From Blastomonas ursincola (GTDB lineage: Bacteria > Pseudomonadota > Alphaproteobacteria > Sphingomonadales > Sphingomonadaceae), in the NCBI RefSeq assembly GCF_013607875.1, contig NZ_VDES01000001.1:1160073-1224072 (forward strand): 64,000 nt of DNA, read 5' to 3'. Each line of letters begins with the position of its first letter. The first letter of the stretch is position 1. The notes under the pieces are model-generated. The model did no database searches, had not been told where the DNA came from, and saw only the letters and a list, made by a program, of their open reading frames with translations. Below, in pieces: positions 1-6,616 of the stretch. The translations under genes and the position numbers were made by a program.

Positions 1-2
1 GC

Positions 3-431
3 GTCATCAAGCATCTGGTGCGGCTCGACGACAGCCTGCCCTTCCTGTCGCCCGCGATCATCGACGTCACCAATGTCAAGGATCGGCCCGATATCGAGCT
101 GTTCGGCCCGCTGCTGCAGGTGGTCAAGGTCAGCTCGTTCGAGGAAGCGGTGGCCGAGGCGAACAATACGCGCTTCGGCCTGTCCGCTGCTCTGGTCGGC
201 GGCAGTCCCCAGCATTACAAGCAGTTCTGGGCCAACATCCGCGCCGGCATCGTCAACTGGAACCGACCGACCAACGGGGCCTCGTCCAAGGCACCGTTCG
301 GCGGGGTCGGACTTTCGGGCAACCACCGCCCCAGCGCCTATTACGCCGCCGATTACTGCGCCTATCCGGTCGTCTCGAACGAGATGGAACAGCCGCGCGC
401 GACCATCGGCATCGGCCTGAAATCGGACTGA
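3..431 (+). CDS. astD: Succinylglutamate-semialdehyde dehydrogenase, C-terminal part (5' end outside window)
   Basis: The last 142 residues of an aldehyde dehydrogenase of the AstD type, which oxidises N-succinylglutamate semialdehyde to N-succinylglutamate in the arginine succinyltransferase pathway. The visible part carries the family signature around [16 protein letters not shown] followed by [17 protein letters not shown], which separates AstD from other aldehyde dehydrogenases. The reading frame is open to the left edge, so the NAD-binding fold and the catalytic cysteine lie outside the window. No other ast gene follows; the next gene is cobA after about 120 bp containing a small hairpin. 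Identification is by recognised motifs, not by a search. Confidence 0.9.
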   Translation, partial: VIKHLVRLDDSLPFLSPAIIDVTNVKDRPDIELFGPLLQVVKVSSFEEAVAEANNTRFGLSAALVGGSPQHYKQFWANIRAGIVNWNRPTNGASSKAPFGGVGLSGNHRPSAYYAADYCAYPVVSNEMEQPRATIGIGLKSD

Positions 432-478
432 AACGGGACCGGGGGACCAGGTTCCTTCGCAGCCGCAAAAGCAAATCT

Positions 479-497
479 AACCCCTGCCCAAGGGGTT
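479..497 (+). terminator. Small hairpin after astD, possible terminator
   Basis: AACCCCT and AGGGGTT form a 7-bp stem around a 5-nt loop, 48 bp after the astD stop. No clean U-tract follows, so termination is only a possibility. Confidence 0.35.
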
Positions 498-533
498 CTG
501 CTTTGCATCCGAGGCCTCCAAATATCAGATGCA

Positions 534-553
534 CCGTTGGAAAGGACCAACGG
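534..553 (+). promoter_or_regulatory. Hairpin presenting the cobA Shine-Dalgarno in its loop
   Basis: CCGTTGG (534-540) pairs perfectly with CCAACGG (547-553). The 6-nt loop is AAAGGA, the Shine-Dalgarno of cobA, and the stem ends one base before the ATG at 555. A very similar arrangement with a compensated base pair precedes the gene at 5919. This could control translation initiation; no function is shown. Confidence 0.5.
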
Positions 554-554
554 C

Positions 555-1352
555 ATGACGCATCCCACTTCTGTCCCGCAAACGGCGCCCGGCACGGTGT
601 GGCTGGTCGGTGCAGGCCCCGGCGATCCCGATCTGCTCACCGTCAAGGCCGCGCGGATCATCGCGCGCGCCCGGCTGATCGTGCATGACGGTCTGGTCGA
701 TGACGCCATCCTGGCGCTCGCCCGGCCCGATGCGCAGCTGATCTCGGTCGCTAAGCAGCGCGCCCGGCACACGCTGCCGCAACAGGACATCAATGCGCTG
801 CTGATCGAACAGGCGCGCGCGGGCCATGATGTCGTGCGCCTGAAAGGCGGCGATCCGTTCATCTTCGGCCGCGGCGGCGAGGAAGTCGATGACTGCCGCG
901 CCGCTGGTGTCCACGTCGAGGTGATCCCCGGCATCAGCGCCGCCAATGGCGCCGCTGCCGCAGCCCAACTGCCGCTCACTCATCGCGACCTTGCGAGTGC
1001 GGTGACGTTCGTCGCGGGCCAGTGCAAGGGGCTGACCGAACAGGACTGGTCCGGCCTGGCCGGAAAGGGCCGCACGCTCGTCATCTATATGGGCGTCGCC
1101 ACCGGCGATGCGATCGCCGAGAAGCTGATCGCCGACGGCCTGTCGCCCGATACGCCGGTGGCCGTGCTCGAGAAAGGCACGCGCGCCGATATGCGCACCC
1201 TGCGCACGCTGCTGACCGATCTCGGGCCCATGATCGCGCGCGAGAAGGTGGTGAGCCCCGCGCTGATCGTGATCGGCGATGTCGTCACCCGCGCCAAGGC
1301 CATCGACTGCCTGCCCACGCTCTTTGCCCAGCATCTGGAGCCGATTTCATGA
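555..1352 (+). CDS. cobA: Uroporphyrinogen-III C-methyltransferase (SUMT)
   Basis: SAM-dependent enzyme that methylates uroporphyrinogen III at C2 and C7 to give precorrin-2, the branch point to siroheme and cobalamin. At 265 residues it is a stand-alone SUMT, not a CysG fusion. The N-terminal glycine-rich motif VGAGPGDPDLLT and the later KGGDPFIFGRGGEE motif are diagnostic. An upstream in-frame TTG at 537 exists, but ATG 555 is preferred because AAAGGA ends 8 nt before it. Its stop overlaps the DUF2849 start (ATGA), and with cysI downstream its role here is most likely supplying siroheme to sulfite reductase. Confidence 0.93.
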   Translation: MTHPTSVPQTAPGTVWLVGAGPGDPDLLTVKAARIIARARLIVHDGLVDDAILALARPDAQLISVAKQRARHTLPQQDINALLIEQARAGHDVVRLKGGDPFIFGRGGEEVDDCRAAGVHVEVIPGISAANGAAAAAQLPLTHRDLASAVTFVAGQCKGLTEQDWSGLAGKGRTLVIYMGVATGDAIAEKLIADGLSPDTPVAVLEKGTRADMRTLRTLLTDLGPMIAREKVVSPALIVIGDVVTRAKAIDCLPTLFAQHLEPIS

Positions 1353-1639
1353 AGATTCTCACCGGTAATGACCTGAAGACCGGCGACGTCATCTGGTGGG
1401 CGGGCGATACACGCTGGTCACGCCACCTCGCCGACAGCGTCGATGCAGGCGACGAGGCCGAAGCGATCCTCAAGCGCGAGGAAGCCGCGTTGCGCGTCAA
1501 TGTCCCCTATATCGTCGATGGCAGGCAGACCGATCAGGGTCCGATGCCGCTGCACATCAAGGAACGCATCCGTGCCTTCGGACCGACGGTGCGCACCGAC
1601 CTTGCCATCAACACCAGCATCCCGATCGTGAGGGCCTGA
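1349..1639 (+). CDS. DUF2849 protein of the cys operon
   Basis: A 96-residue soluble protein starting in an ATGA overlap with cobA, so probably translationally coupled. It matches the DUF2849 family as I know it (N-terminal KILTGNDLKTGDVIWW), which commonly sits beside cysI in alphaproteobacteria. The rest is rich in charged residues, with no membrane segment or cysteine cluster. The function is unknown; the conserved linkage suggests an accessory role in sulfite reduction or siroheme handling. Confidence 0.8.
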   Translation: MKILTGNDLKTGDVIWWAGDTRWSRHLADSVDAGDEAEAILKREEAALRVNVPYIVDGRQTDQGPMPLHIKERIRAFGPTVRTDLAINTSIPIVRA

Positions 1640-1643
1640 AACC

Positions 1644-2096
1644 ATGCCCTCGCGCCGTGACGCCCTGGCGGGAATGGCGGGCCTGGCCATGCTGGGCGGG
1701 GTGGCCGCGCCTGCGCTCGCCGCGAGCCCGCGCCCGACCGTGGTGGTCGAACAGACACTGCTCAAGGCGCTGCCGGGCAAGGCCGATGCGCTGGGCCGGT
1801 TTCTCGCCGCCAACTGGCTGGTGATGGACCAGAAGGCGCTCGACCAGGGGCTGTTCACCGGCTTCTGGCTGGCGCGCTCCGCCCCGGGGTTCGAGGCGTG
1901 GGATTATGCGATGCAGGTCGGTTACCCGACCGCACAGGGTTATGACGACCCTGCCACGGCAAAGGGTTTCGAGGCGATCCGCAAGGTCCACAAGACCGTG
2001 CTGATCGAGGGCGAAGGCCTGGCGCAGCTGGGCCGCATCGTCGGCAGCCAGCGTCTCGACATGGTCGCCGTTCGCGGCTTTGCCGCACAGGTTTGA
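1644..2096 (+). CDS. Probable Tat-exported protein of unknown function inside the cys operon
   Basis: 150 residues. The N terminus has a twin-arginine motif (SRRDALA, residues 3-9), then a hydrophobic stretch rich in Gly and Ala and an A-x-A site near residue 27 (ALAAS), which suggests Tat export to the periplasm. The mature part (about 120 residues) has VVVEQTLLKALPGKADAL and W/F-rich segments reminiscent of a dimeric alpha-beta barrel fold, but I do not recognise a family. It lies 4 bp after DUF2849 and 21 bp before cysI on the same strand, so it is co-transcribed with cytoplasmic sulfur genes, which is odd for an exported protein. Confidence 0.7.
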   Translation: MPSRRDALAGMAGLAMLGGVAAPALAASPRPTVVVEQTLLKALPGKADALGRFLAANWLVMDQKALDQGLFTGFWLARSAPGFEAWDYAMQVGYPTAQGYDDPATAKGFEAIRKVHKTVLIEGEGLAQLGRIVGSQRLDMVAVRGFAAQV

Positions 2097-2117
2097 GATT
2101 TTTCGGAAGGGTACGCG

Positions 2118-3752
2118 ATGTATCAGTATGACCAATACGACCAGGCGATGGTCGATGCGCGCGTCGCGGAATTCCGCGACCAGGTGCGCCGCCGCCTCGA
2201 TGGCAGCCTGCCCGAGGACGAGTTCCGCCATCTGCGCCTGAAGAACGGCCTCTATCTGCAGCTGCACGCCTATATGCTGCGCGTCGCCATTCCCTATGGC
2301 ACGCTCAATTCGAAGCAGATGCACATGCTCGCCCATATCGCGCGCAAGTACGACAAGGGCTATGGCCATTTCACCACCCGGCAGAACATCCAGTATAACT
2401 GGATCAAGCTAGAGGATGCGCCCGACATTCTTGCCGAGCTGGCGACGGTCGAGATGCACGCGATCCAGACCAGCGGCAACTGCATCCGCAATATCAGCTC
2501 GGACCAGTTCGCGGGCGCTGCCGCCGACGAGATTGCCGATCCGCGCCCCTGGGCCGAATTGCTGCGGCAATGGTCGACCTTCCACCCCGAATTCCAGCTG
2601 CTGCCGCGCAAGTTCAAGATCGCGGTGATCGCCTCGCCCAATGACCGCGCGGCGATGCGGCTGCACGATATCGGCATCGAGCTGGTCAAGAATGCCGACG
2701 GTGTGCTCGGCGCACGGTTCTTTGCCGGTGGCGGCATGGGCCGCACCCCGATGATCGCGCCGATGATCCGCGAATGGGTGCCGATAGAGGAGCTGATCAG
2801 CTATGCTGAGGCCTGCCTGCGCGTCTACAACCGCCATGGCCGCCGCGACAACAAGTACAAGGCGCGCATCAAGATCCTGGTGCACGAACTCGGCGCGGCG
2901 GAATATATCCGCCAGGTCGAGGAAGAATTCGCGCACATGAAGACGCGGGGGCTCAACCCGCCCGCAGCCGAGCTCGAGCGGATCAGCGCATTCTTCCGCG
3001 ACCCGCCGTTCGAGCAGGGGCTGAGCGACGAAATCGACCGGTCGGACCCCGATTTCGCGGTCTGGGTCGATCAGAACACGCACCCGCACCGCGTGCCGGG
3101 CTACACGTCGCTGACCATCAGCCTCAAGCCTGCGGGCGGCATTCCCGGCGACGCCACGGCGGAGCAGATCGACCTGATGGCCGAACTGGCGCGCGACTAT
3201 GCGTTCGACGAGCTGCGCGTGACGCATGCGCAGAACATCGTGCTGGCGCATGTTCGCAAGGCCGATCTCTACGCGATCTGGCAGAAGCTCGATGCCGCAG
3301 GCCTCGCCACCGCGAATCTGGACCTGATCGGCGACATGATCGCCTGCCCCGGGCTCGATTATTGCAGCCTCGCCAATGCCCGCTCGATCCCGGTGGCGCA
3401 GAAGATTTCGGAGCGGTTCGCCGATACCGGCCGTCAGCGCGATCTGGGCGAGCTCAAGCTCAAGATCTCGGGCTGCATCAACGCGTGCGGCCACCACCAT
3501 GCCGGGCATATCGGCATCCTGGGCGTCGACAAGAAGGGGCTGGAAAACTACCAGCTGCTGCTCGGCGGATCGGGGGCGGAGGACGTGTCGCTCGCCAGGA
3601 TCGTCGGCCCGGGCTTTGACGAGGACGGCATCGTCAACGCGGTCGAGACTGTCACCAACGTGTATCTCGGCGCACGCGAACCGGGCGAACGCTTTGTCGA
3701 TACCTATCGCCGCATCGGCATGCAGCCGTTCAAGGAGGCGCTTTATGGCTGA
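2118..3752 (+). CDS. cysI: Nitrite/sulfite reductase hemoprotein (assimilatory sulfite reductase)
   Basis: 544-residue siroheme/[4Fe-4S] reductase that converts sulfite to sulfide by six-electron transfer. The four cluster ligands are visible: C410 and C416 in CPGLDYC, and C453 and C457 in CINAC followed by GHHH. Two ferredoxin-like half-domain repeats frame the siroheme sites (HFTTRQNIQ in the N-terminal half). The start follows GGAAGGG at 2104-2110. No CysJ flavoprotein is encoded nearby, so the electron donor may be ferredoxin or another partner. Upstream cobA would supply siroheme and downstream cysH would supply sulfite. Confidence 0.92.
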   Translation: MYQYDQYDQAMVDARVAEFRDQVRRRLDGSLPEDEFRHLRLKNGLYLQLHAYMLRVAIPYGTLNSKQMHMLAHIARKYDKGYGHFTTRQNIQYNWIKLEDAPDILAELATVEMHAIQTSGNCIRNISSDQFAGAAADEIADPRPWAELLRQWSTFHPEFQLLPRKFKIAVIASPNDRAAMRLHDIGIELVKNADGVLGARFFAGGGMGRTPMIAPMIREWVPIEELISYAEACLRVYNRHGRRDNKYKARIKILVHELGAAEYIRQVEEEFAHMKTRGLNPPAAELERISAFFRDPPFEQGLSDEIDRSDPDFAVWVDQNTHPHRVPGYTSLTISLKPAGGIPGDATAEQIDLMAELARDYAFDELRVTHAQNIVLAHVRKADLYAIWQKLDAAGLATANLDLIGDMIACPGLDYCSLANARSIPVAQKISERFADTGRQRDLGELKLKISGCINACGHHHAGHIGILGVDKKGLENYQLLLGGSGAEDVSLARIVGPGFDEDGIVNAVETVTNVYLGAREPGERFVDTYRRIGMQPFKEALYG

Positions 3753-3778
3753 CGCATCCCAGGCCCATCTCCCTTCCC

Positions 3779-3905
3779 CGTTTGTCCCGAGCCCTTCGAC
3801 GCCGCCTGTCGGCGTCTCTCAGGATGAACTTCAGCCTCTGGCTGAAGTCGAGGGACGTGATCGCTACCGTTTCGCCGACGTCCCTCGACACGCTCGGGAC
3901 AAACG
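3779..3905. repeat. Nested palindromic element between cysI and the DUF934 gene
   Basis: A 127-bp structure with a perfect 14-bp terminal inverted repeat, CGTTTGTCCCGAGC (3779-3792) and its complement (3892-3905). Inside are GACGCCG/CGGCGTC (3798-3816), ACTTCAGCC/GGCTGAAGT (3828-3848) and GTCGAGGGACGT (3847-3858) with its exact complement (3878-3889). The outer bases resemble the CCTTCGAC/CTCAGGA repeats scattered in sphingomonad genomes. It carries no transposase. A 64-codon reading frame (3745-3939) overlaps the cysI stop and the next ATG and reads through the element, but most of it is repeat sequence. Confidence 0.85.
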
Positions 3906-3935
3906 GATTTGGGTGCGCACTGCAGGAGAAGCGGC

Positions 3936-4373
3936 ATGACCACACCCCAGATCCTCTATCGTGACGAACCTGCGGTCACCGATACCGCCATCCCGCTCGC
4001 CGAGTTTACGACCGGCACCAATTCGGCTGCGGTGCGCATCGAGCCGGGCGAGGACGCGCGCGCACTTCTTCCGCAGCTCGATCAGCTTCGCCTTGTCGAG
4101 GTGAACTTTCCGAGCTTCGGCGACGGACGCGGCTTTTCCAGCGCACAGATCCTGCGCGAAGCCGGATACAAGGGCGAACTGCGCGCGGTCGGCGATGTGC
4201 TGGTCGACCAGTTCGTCTTCCTGCGCCGCTGTGGCTTCGACAGCTTCGCGCCCCGCAAGCCGCTCAATCCGGACGATGTGAAGGCGGCCGAGGGCTTTTT
4301 CCCCGAATTCTACCAGAAGACCAGCGACGGCGTCGCCGCGATCTGGGCGAAGCGGCATCAGGTGGCATCATGA
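3936..4373 (+). CDS. DUF934 domain protein
   Basis: 145 residues, a member of the DUF934 family that is nearly always next to cysI or cysH in proteobacteria and is sometimes annotated as an oxidoreductase. Motifs seen are LVEVNFPSFGDGRGFS, ILREAGYKGELRAVGDVLVDQ and FLRRCGFDSF. ATG 3936 follows AGGAGA. Its stop overlaps the cysH start (ATGA), so the two are likely coupled. The biochemical role is not established; the context says sulfite or APS reduction. Confidence 0.85.
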   Translation: MTTPQILYRDEPAVTDTAIPLAEFTTGTNSAAVRIEPGEDARALLPQLDQLRLVEVNFPSFGDGRGFSSAQILREAGYKGELRAVGDVLVDQFVFLRRCGFDSFAPRKPLNPDDVKAAEGFFPEFYQKTSDGVAAIWAKRHQVAS

Positions 4374-5200
4374 AGCAGACCGAAGTCAACGCGCAGCCCG
4401 CTGCCAGTGCTGCCCCCCGCCAGCGCGACCGCATCGATGCCGGGCCCCGCTTCACCGAGCGCGACGCGATCCGCCTGAACAACATGTTCCGCGGCACCGA
4501 TACGGCGGAGATGATGCGCACCGTGATCCGCGACGGGCTGGTCGGCGATCTTGCGATCGTCTCGTCCTTCGGCGCGGAGAGCGCGGTGCTGCTGCACATG
4601 ATCGCCTCGGTCGATCCCTCGCTGCCGGTGCTGTTCCTCGATACCGGCAAGCATTTCCCCGAGACGCTGGCCTATCGCGACACCCTGGTCGAGCGGCTGG
4701 GGCTGACCAACCTGATCGTGCTGTCGCCCGATGCAGAAGACCTGGAAAAGCAGGACGCCAACGGCCTGCGCTGGTCCTACGATCCCGATGGCTGCTGCGA
4801 GATCCGCAAGGTCCGCCCGCTGGCCAAGGCGCTGCTCGCTTATGACGGCTCGATCACCGGTCGCAAGGGCTTCCAGTCGGCAACGCGCCAAGGCCTGCCG
4901 CGGTTCGAGATCGACACGTCCGACGCGCAGGGCCGGTTCAAGCTCAATCCGCTCGCGAGCTGGACCAAGGAGATGCTCGACAGCTATTTCGCCGAACACG
5001 ACCTTCCGCGCCATCCGCTCGAGGCGCAGGGCTATCCCTCGATCGGCTGCGCGCCGTGCACCAGCAAGGTCGCGCCCGGCGAAGATCCGCGCTCGGGGCG
5101 CTGGAAGGGCTGGGACAAGACCGAATGCGGCATCCATAGCGAGGTAACGCCGCTCCCCGGTGCCCAGGATGACAATGGAGCGAATGATCCTGTCTTCTGA
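4370..5200 (+). CDS. cysH: Phosphoadenylyl/adenylyl-sulfate reductase (iron-sulfur type)
   Basis: 276 residues. It reduces activated sulfate (APS or PAPS) to sulfite with thioredoxin or glutathione as donor. The ATP-pyrophosphatase-like fold is marked by SSFGAESAVLLH and FLDTGKHFPET. The double cysteine in GCCEIRK plus CAPC are the [4Fe-4S] ligands typical of bacterial APS reductases, and ECGIH holds the C-terminal catalytic cysteine, so APS is the probable substrate. Last gene of the cob-cys operon. The N-terminal 25 residues are a low-complexity extension. Confidence 0.9.
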   Translation: MKQTEVNAQPAASAAPRQRDRIDAGPRFTERDAIRLNNMFRGTDTAEMMRTVIRDGLVGDLAIVSSFGAESAVLLHMIASVDPSLPVLFLDTGKHFPETLAYRDTLVERLGLTNLIVLSPDAEDLEKQDANGLRWSYDPDGCCEIRKVRPLAKALLAYDGSITGRKGFQSATRQGLPRFEIDTSDAQGRFKLNPLASWTKEMLDSYFAEHDLPRHPLEAQGYPSIGCAPCTSKVAPGEDPRSGRWKGWDKTECGIHSEVTPLPGAQDDNGANDPVF

Positions 5201-5259
5201 TCGACAGTAAACTCCAGAAAAATTCGGAGCAATTCGATCCGATTCAGGGCATTTTAACC

Positions 5260-5679
5260 ATGCTGCAGCAATCTGCGGTCATGTCAGAGCGCACCGATCT
5301 TTTGCAGATCCTGTATATCAGCACGGTTTCTCCAAGAGAAACCGTCGATCTGGAATCGATCCTCGCGGTGGCCCGGCGCAACAACCGCGCGCACGACATT
5401 ACCGGCCTGCTGATGTTCAACGGCAAGCGCTTTCTGCAAGTGCTCGAAGGGCCGTCGGGTGCGGTGGAGAACACGTTCGAGCGCATTCGGCGCGATACGC
5501 GGCATCGCGCGCAGGTGATGCTCAGCCGCCGGACCGTGGGCAGACGCGAGTTCGGCGACTGGTCGATGGCGTTTCGCGACGGGCATGCCGGCGAGGTCTA
5601 TGACCTCATCTGTGCCAGGACCGCAGATGCCCACCCCAATCTGCGTGCCGAACTGACGGCCTTCGCCAGACAGATCTGA
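5260..5679 (+). CDS. Single-domain BLUF blue-light photoreceptor
   Basis: 139-residue flavin-binding BLUF protein. The key residues are present: the tyrosine in LLQILYIST, the asparagine in the NN-x6-ITGLLMF stretch, the glutamine in FLQVLEG, and Trp and Met in DWSMAF. No output domain is fused, so it must signal through a partner protein. The start is uncertain: ATG 5260 or ATG 5281, neither with a clear Shine-Dalgarno. It is transcribed alone and no obvious partner is adjacent. Confidence 0.9.
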   Translation: MLQQSAVMSERTDLLQILYISTVSPRETVDLESILAVARRNNRAHDITGLLMFNGKRFLQVLEGPSGAVENTFERIRRDTRHRAQVMLSRRTVGRREFGDWSMAFRDGHAGEVYDLICARTADAHPNLRAELTAFARQI

Positions 5680-5899
5680 GGGCATAGTCTGCGTCTATTG
5701 CTGCGCAGCATGAACGTCTTTCGCGCTGTAGTTGACAGACGGGCTTGCCGACCCCATTCTCGACCGCAGCAGGCCGGGCCCCTCTGGCGCAGCAATTTCC
5801 AATGCTGCGTGATGTCGGACTGCTACGGGATGCGCACCATCCCGGGCTTCCGGCCCGGTCAATCGATCGAAATCCCGCGCATCCCGACCAATGCACATC

Positions 5900-5916
5900 C
5901 ATTGGAAAGGACAATG
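5900..5916 (+). promoter_or_regulatory. Hairpin presenting a Shine-Dalgarno in its loop
   Basis: CATTG (5900-5904) pairs with CAATG (5912-5916), leaving GAAAGGA as the loop, two bases before ATG 5919. The shared core TTGGAAAGGAC and the position match the cobA element at 534-553, while one stem pair differs by a compensating change (A-T here, G-C there). Another hairpin (CCGGGC/GCCCGG, 5842-5858) lies upstream. Confidence 0.45.
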
Positions 5917-5918
5917 CC

Positions 5919-6389
5919 ATGAAAAATATAAAGGCCGCCACGATCGCGGCTCTGTCAGTTGCAGGACTTTCGATCCCCGCCAGCGCTTCTGAATTTCAGC
6001 ACATCCGCCATCAGGTGCAGGTGCCACACGGAGAGCGCGAAGTGACCGCCGTCTATCAGCCCAAGACGATGGTCAGCTATCGCCAGATCGGCAATATGAG
6101 CCCGAACCGGCCCAGCACCGCCCGCTGCCTGTGGAAGGCGGAAGTCATGGTCGAACGGCATCTCCAGGCCCCGGCCGGACAGGGCAGCCATGTCGTGCGC
6201 ACGCTGGTACCGGCCAAGCTGATCGAAGGATCGACCAACGGCCGCTGCGCCCAGGGCAAGGAGCAGGTCAGCGACACGCTCGCCCGCCGCGCCGATGAGG
6301 TGCAGGCGCATGTACTGGCGGTCGCCGCCGAAGACCGCAACGCGCTGATGGCCGAACTCAGCATCGCCACGGGCAACCCGGCGAGCTGA
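5919..6389 (+). CDS. Secreted protein of unknown function
   Basis: 156 residues with an N-terminal signal peptide (KNIKAATIAALSVAG, cleavage likely after ASA near residue 24). The mature region is soluble, with two cysteines (one in TARCLW, one in NGRCAQ) that may form a disulfide, and a helical C terminus. I do not recognise the family. ATG 5919 is chosen because GGAAAGGA lies 7 nt upstream. It stands alone between the BLUF gene and a repeat element. Confidence 0.75.
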   Translation: MKNIKAATIAALSVAGLSIPASASEFQHIRHQVQVPHGEREVTAVYQPKTMVSYRQIGNMSPNRPSTARCLWKAEVMVERHLQAPAGQGSHVVRTLVPAKLIEGSTNGRCAQGKEQVSDTLARRADEVQAHVLAVAAEDRNALMAELSIATGNPAS

Positions 6390-6400
6390 TATATCCCAAT

Positions 6401-6537
6401 CCTCTCCCAGCTTGCCTGGGGGAGGTGGCAGCCCGCAAGGCTGACGGAGGGGCCAGTGCGCCGCAGGTGGTGCGGCGCCCCTCCACCCTTCGCATTGCGA
6501 CCGCCTCCCTCCCGGGCATGCTCCGGGAGCATTTCGC
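6401..6537. repeat. Intergenic hairpin-rich repeat (CCTCTCCC...GGGAGG type)
   Basis: Begins with CCTCTCCCAG facing CTGGGGGAGG, continues with a GGCAGCC..GGCTGACGGAGGGG segment and its mirror GCGCCCCTCC, and ends near a CTCCGGGAGCAT segment. This is a widespread non-coding repeat style in alphaproteobacterial intergenic DNA. Only one copy is seen in this window. Confidence 0.6.
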
Positions 6538-6616
6538 GCGTTGCCGCCGCTTGCCATCCCCTTCCCGCTAGCCCATTGTCTGCGCAGATAAAAATCCTCG
6601 CAGGGAAGGACTGGCC

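Noticed and set aside
432-554. Possible cobalamin or SAM riboswitch before cobA
   Set aside because: The 120-bp leader has only two small hairpins and lacks the conserved elements of known classes.
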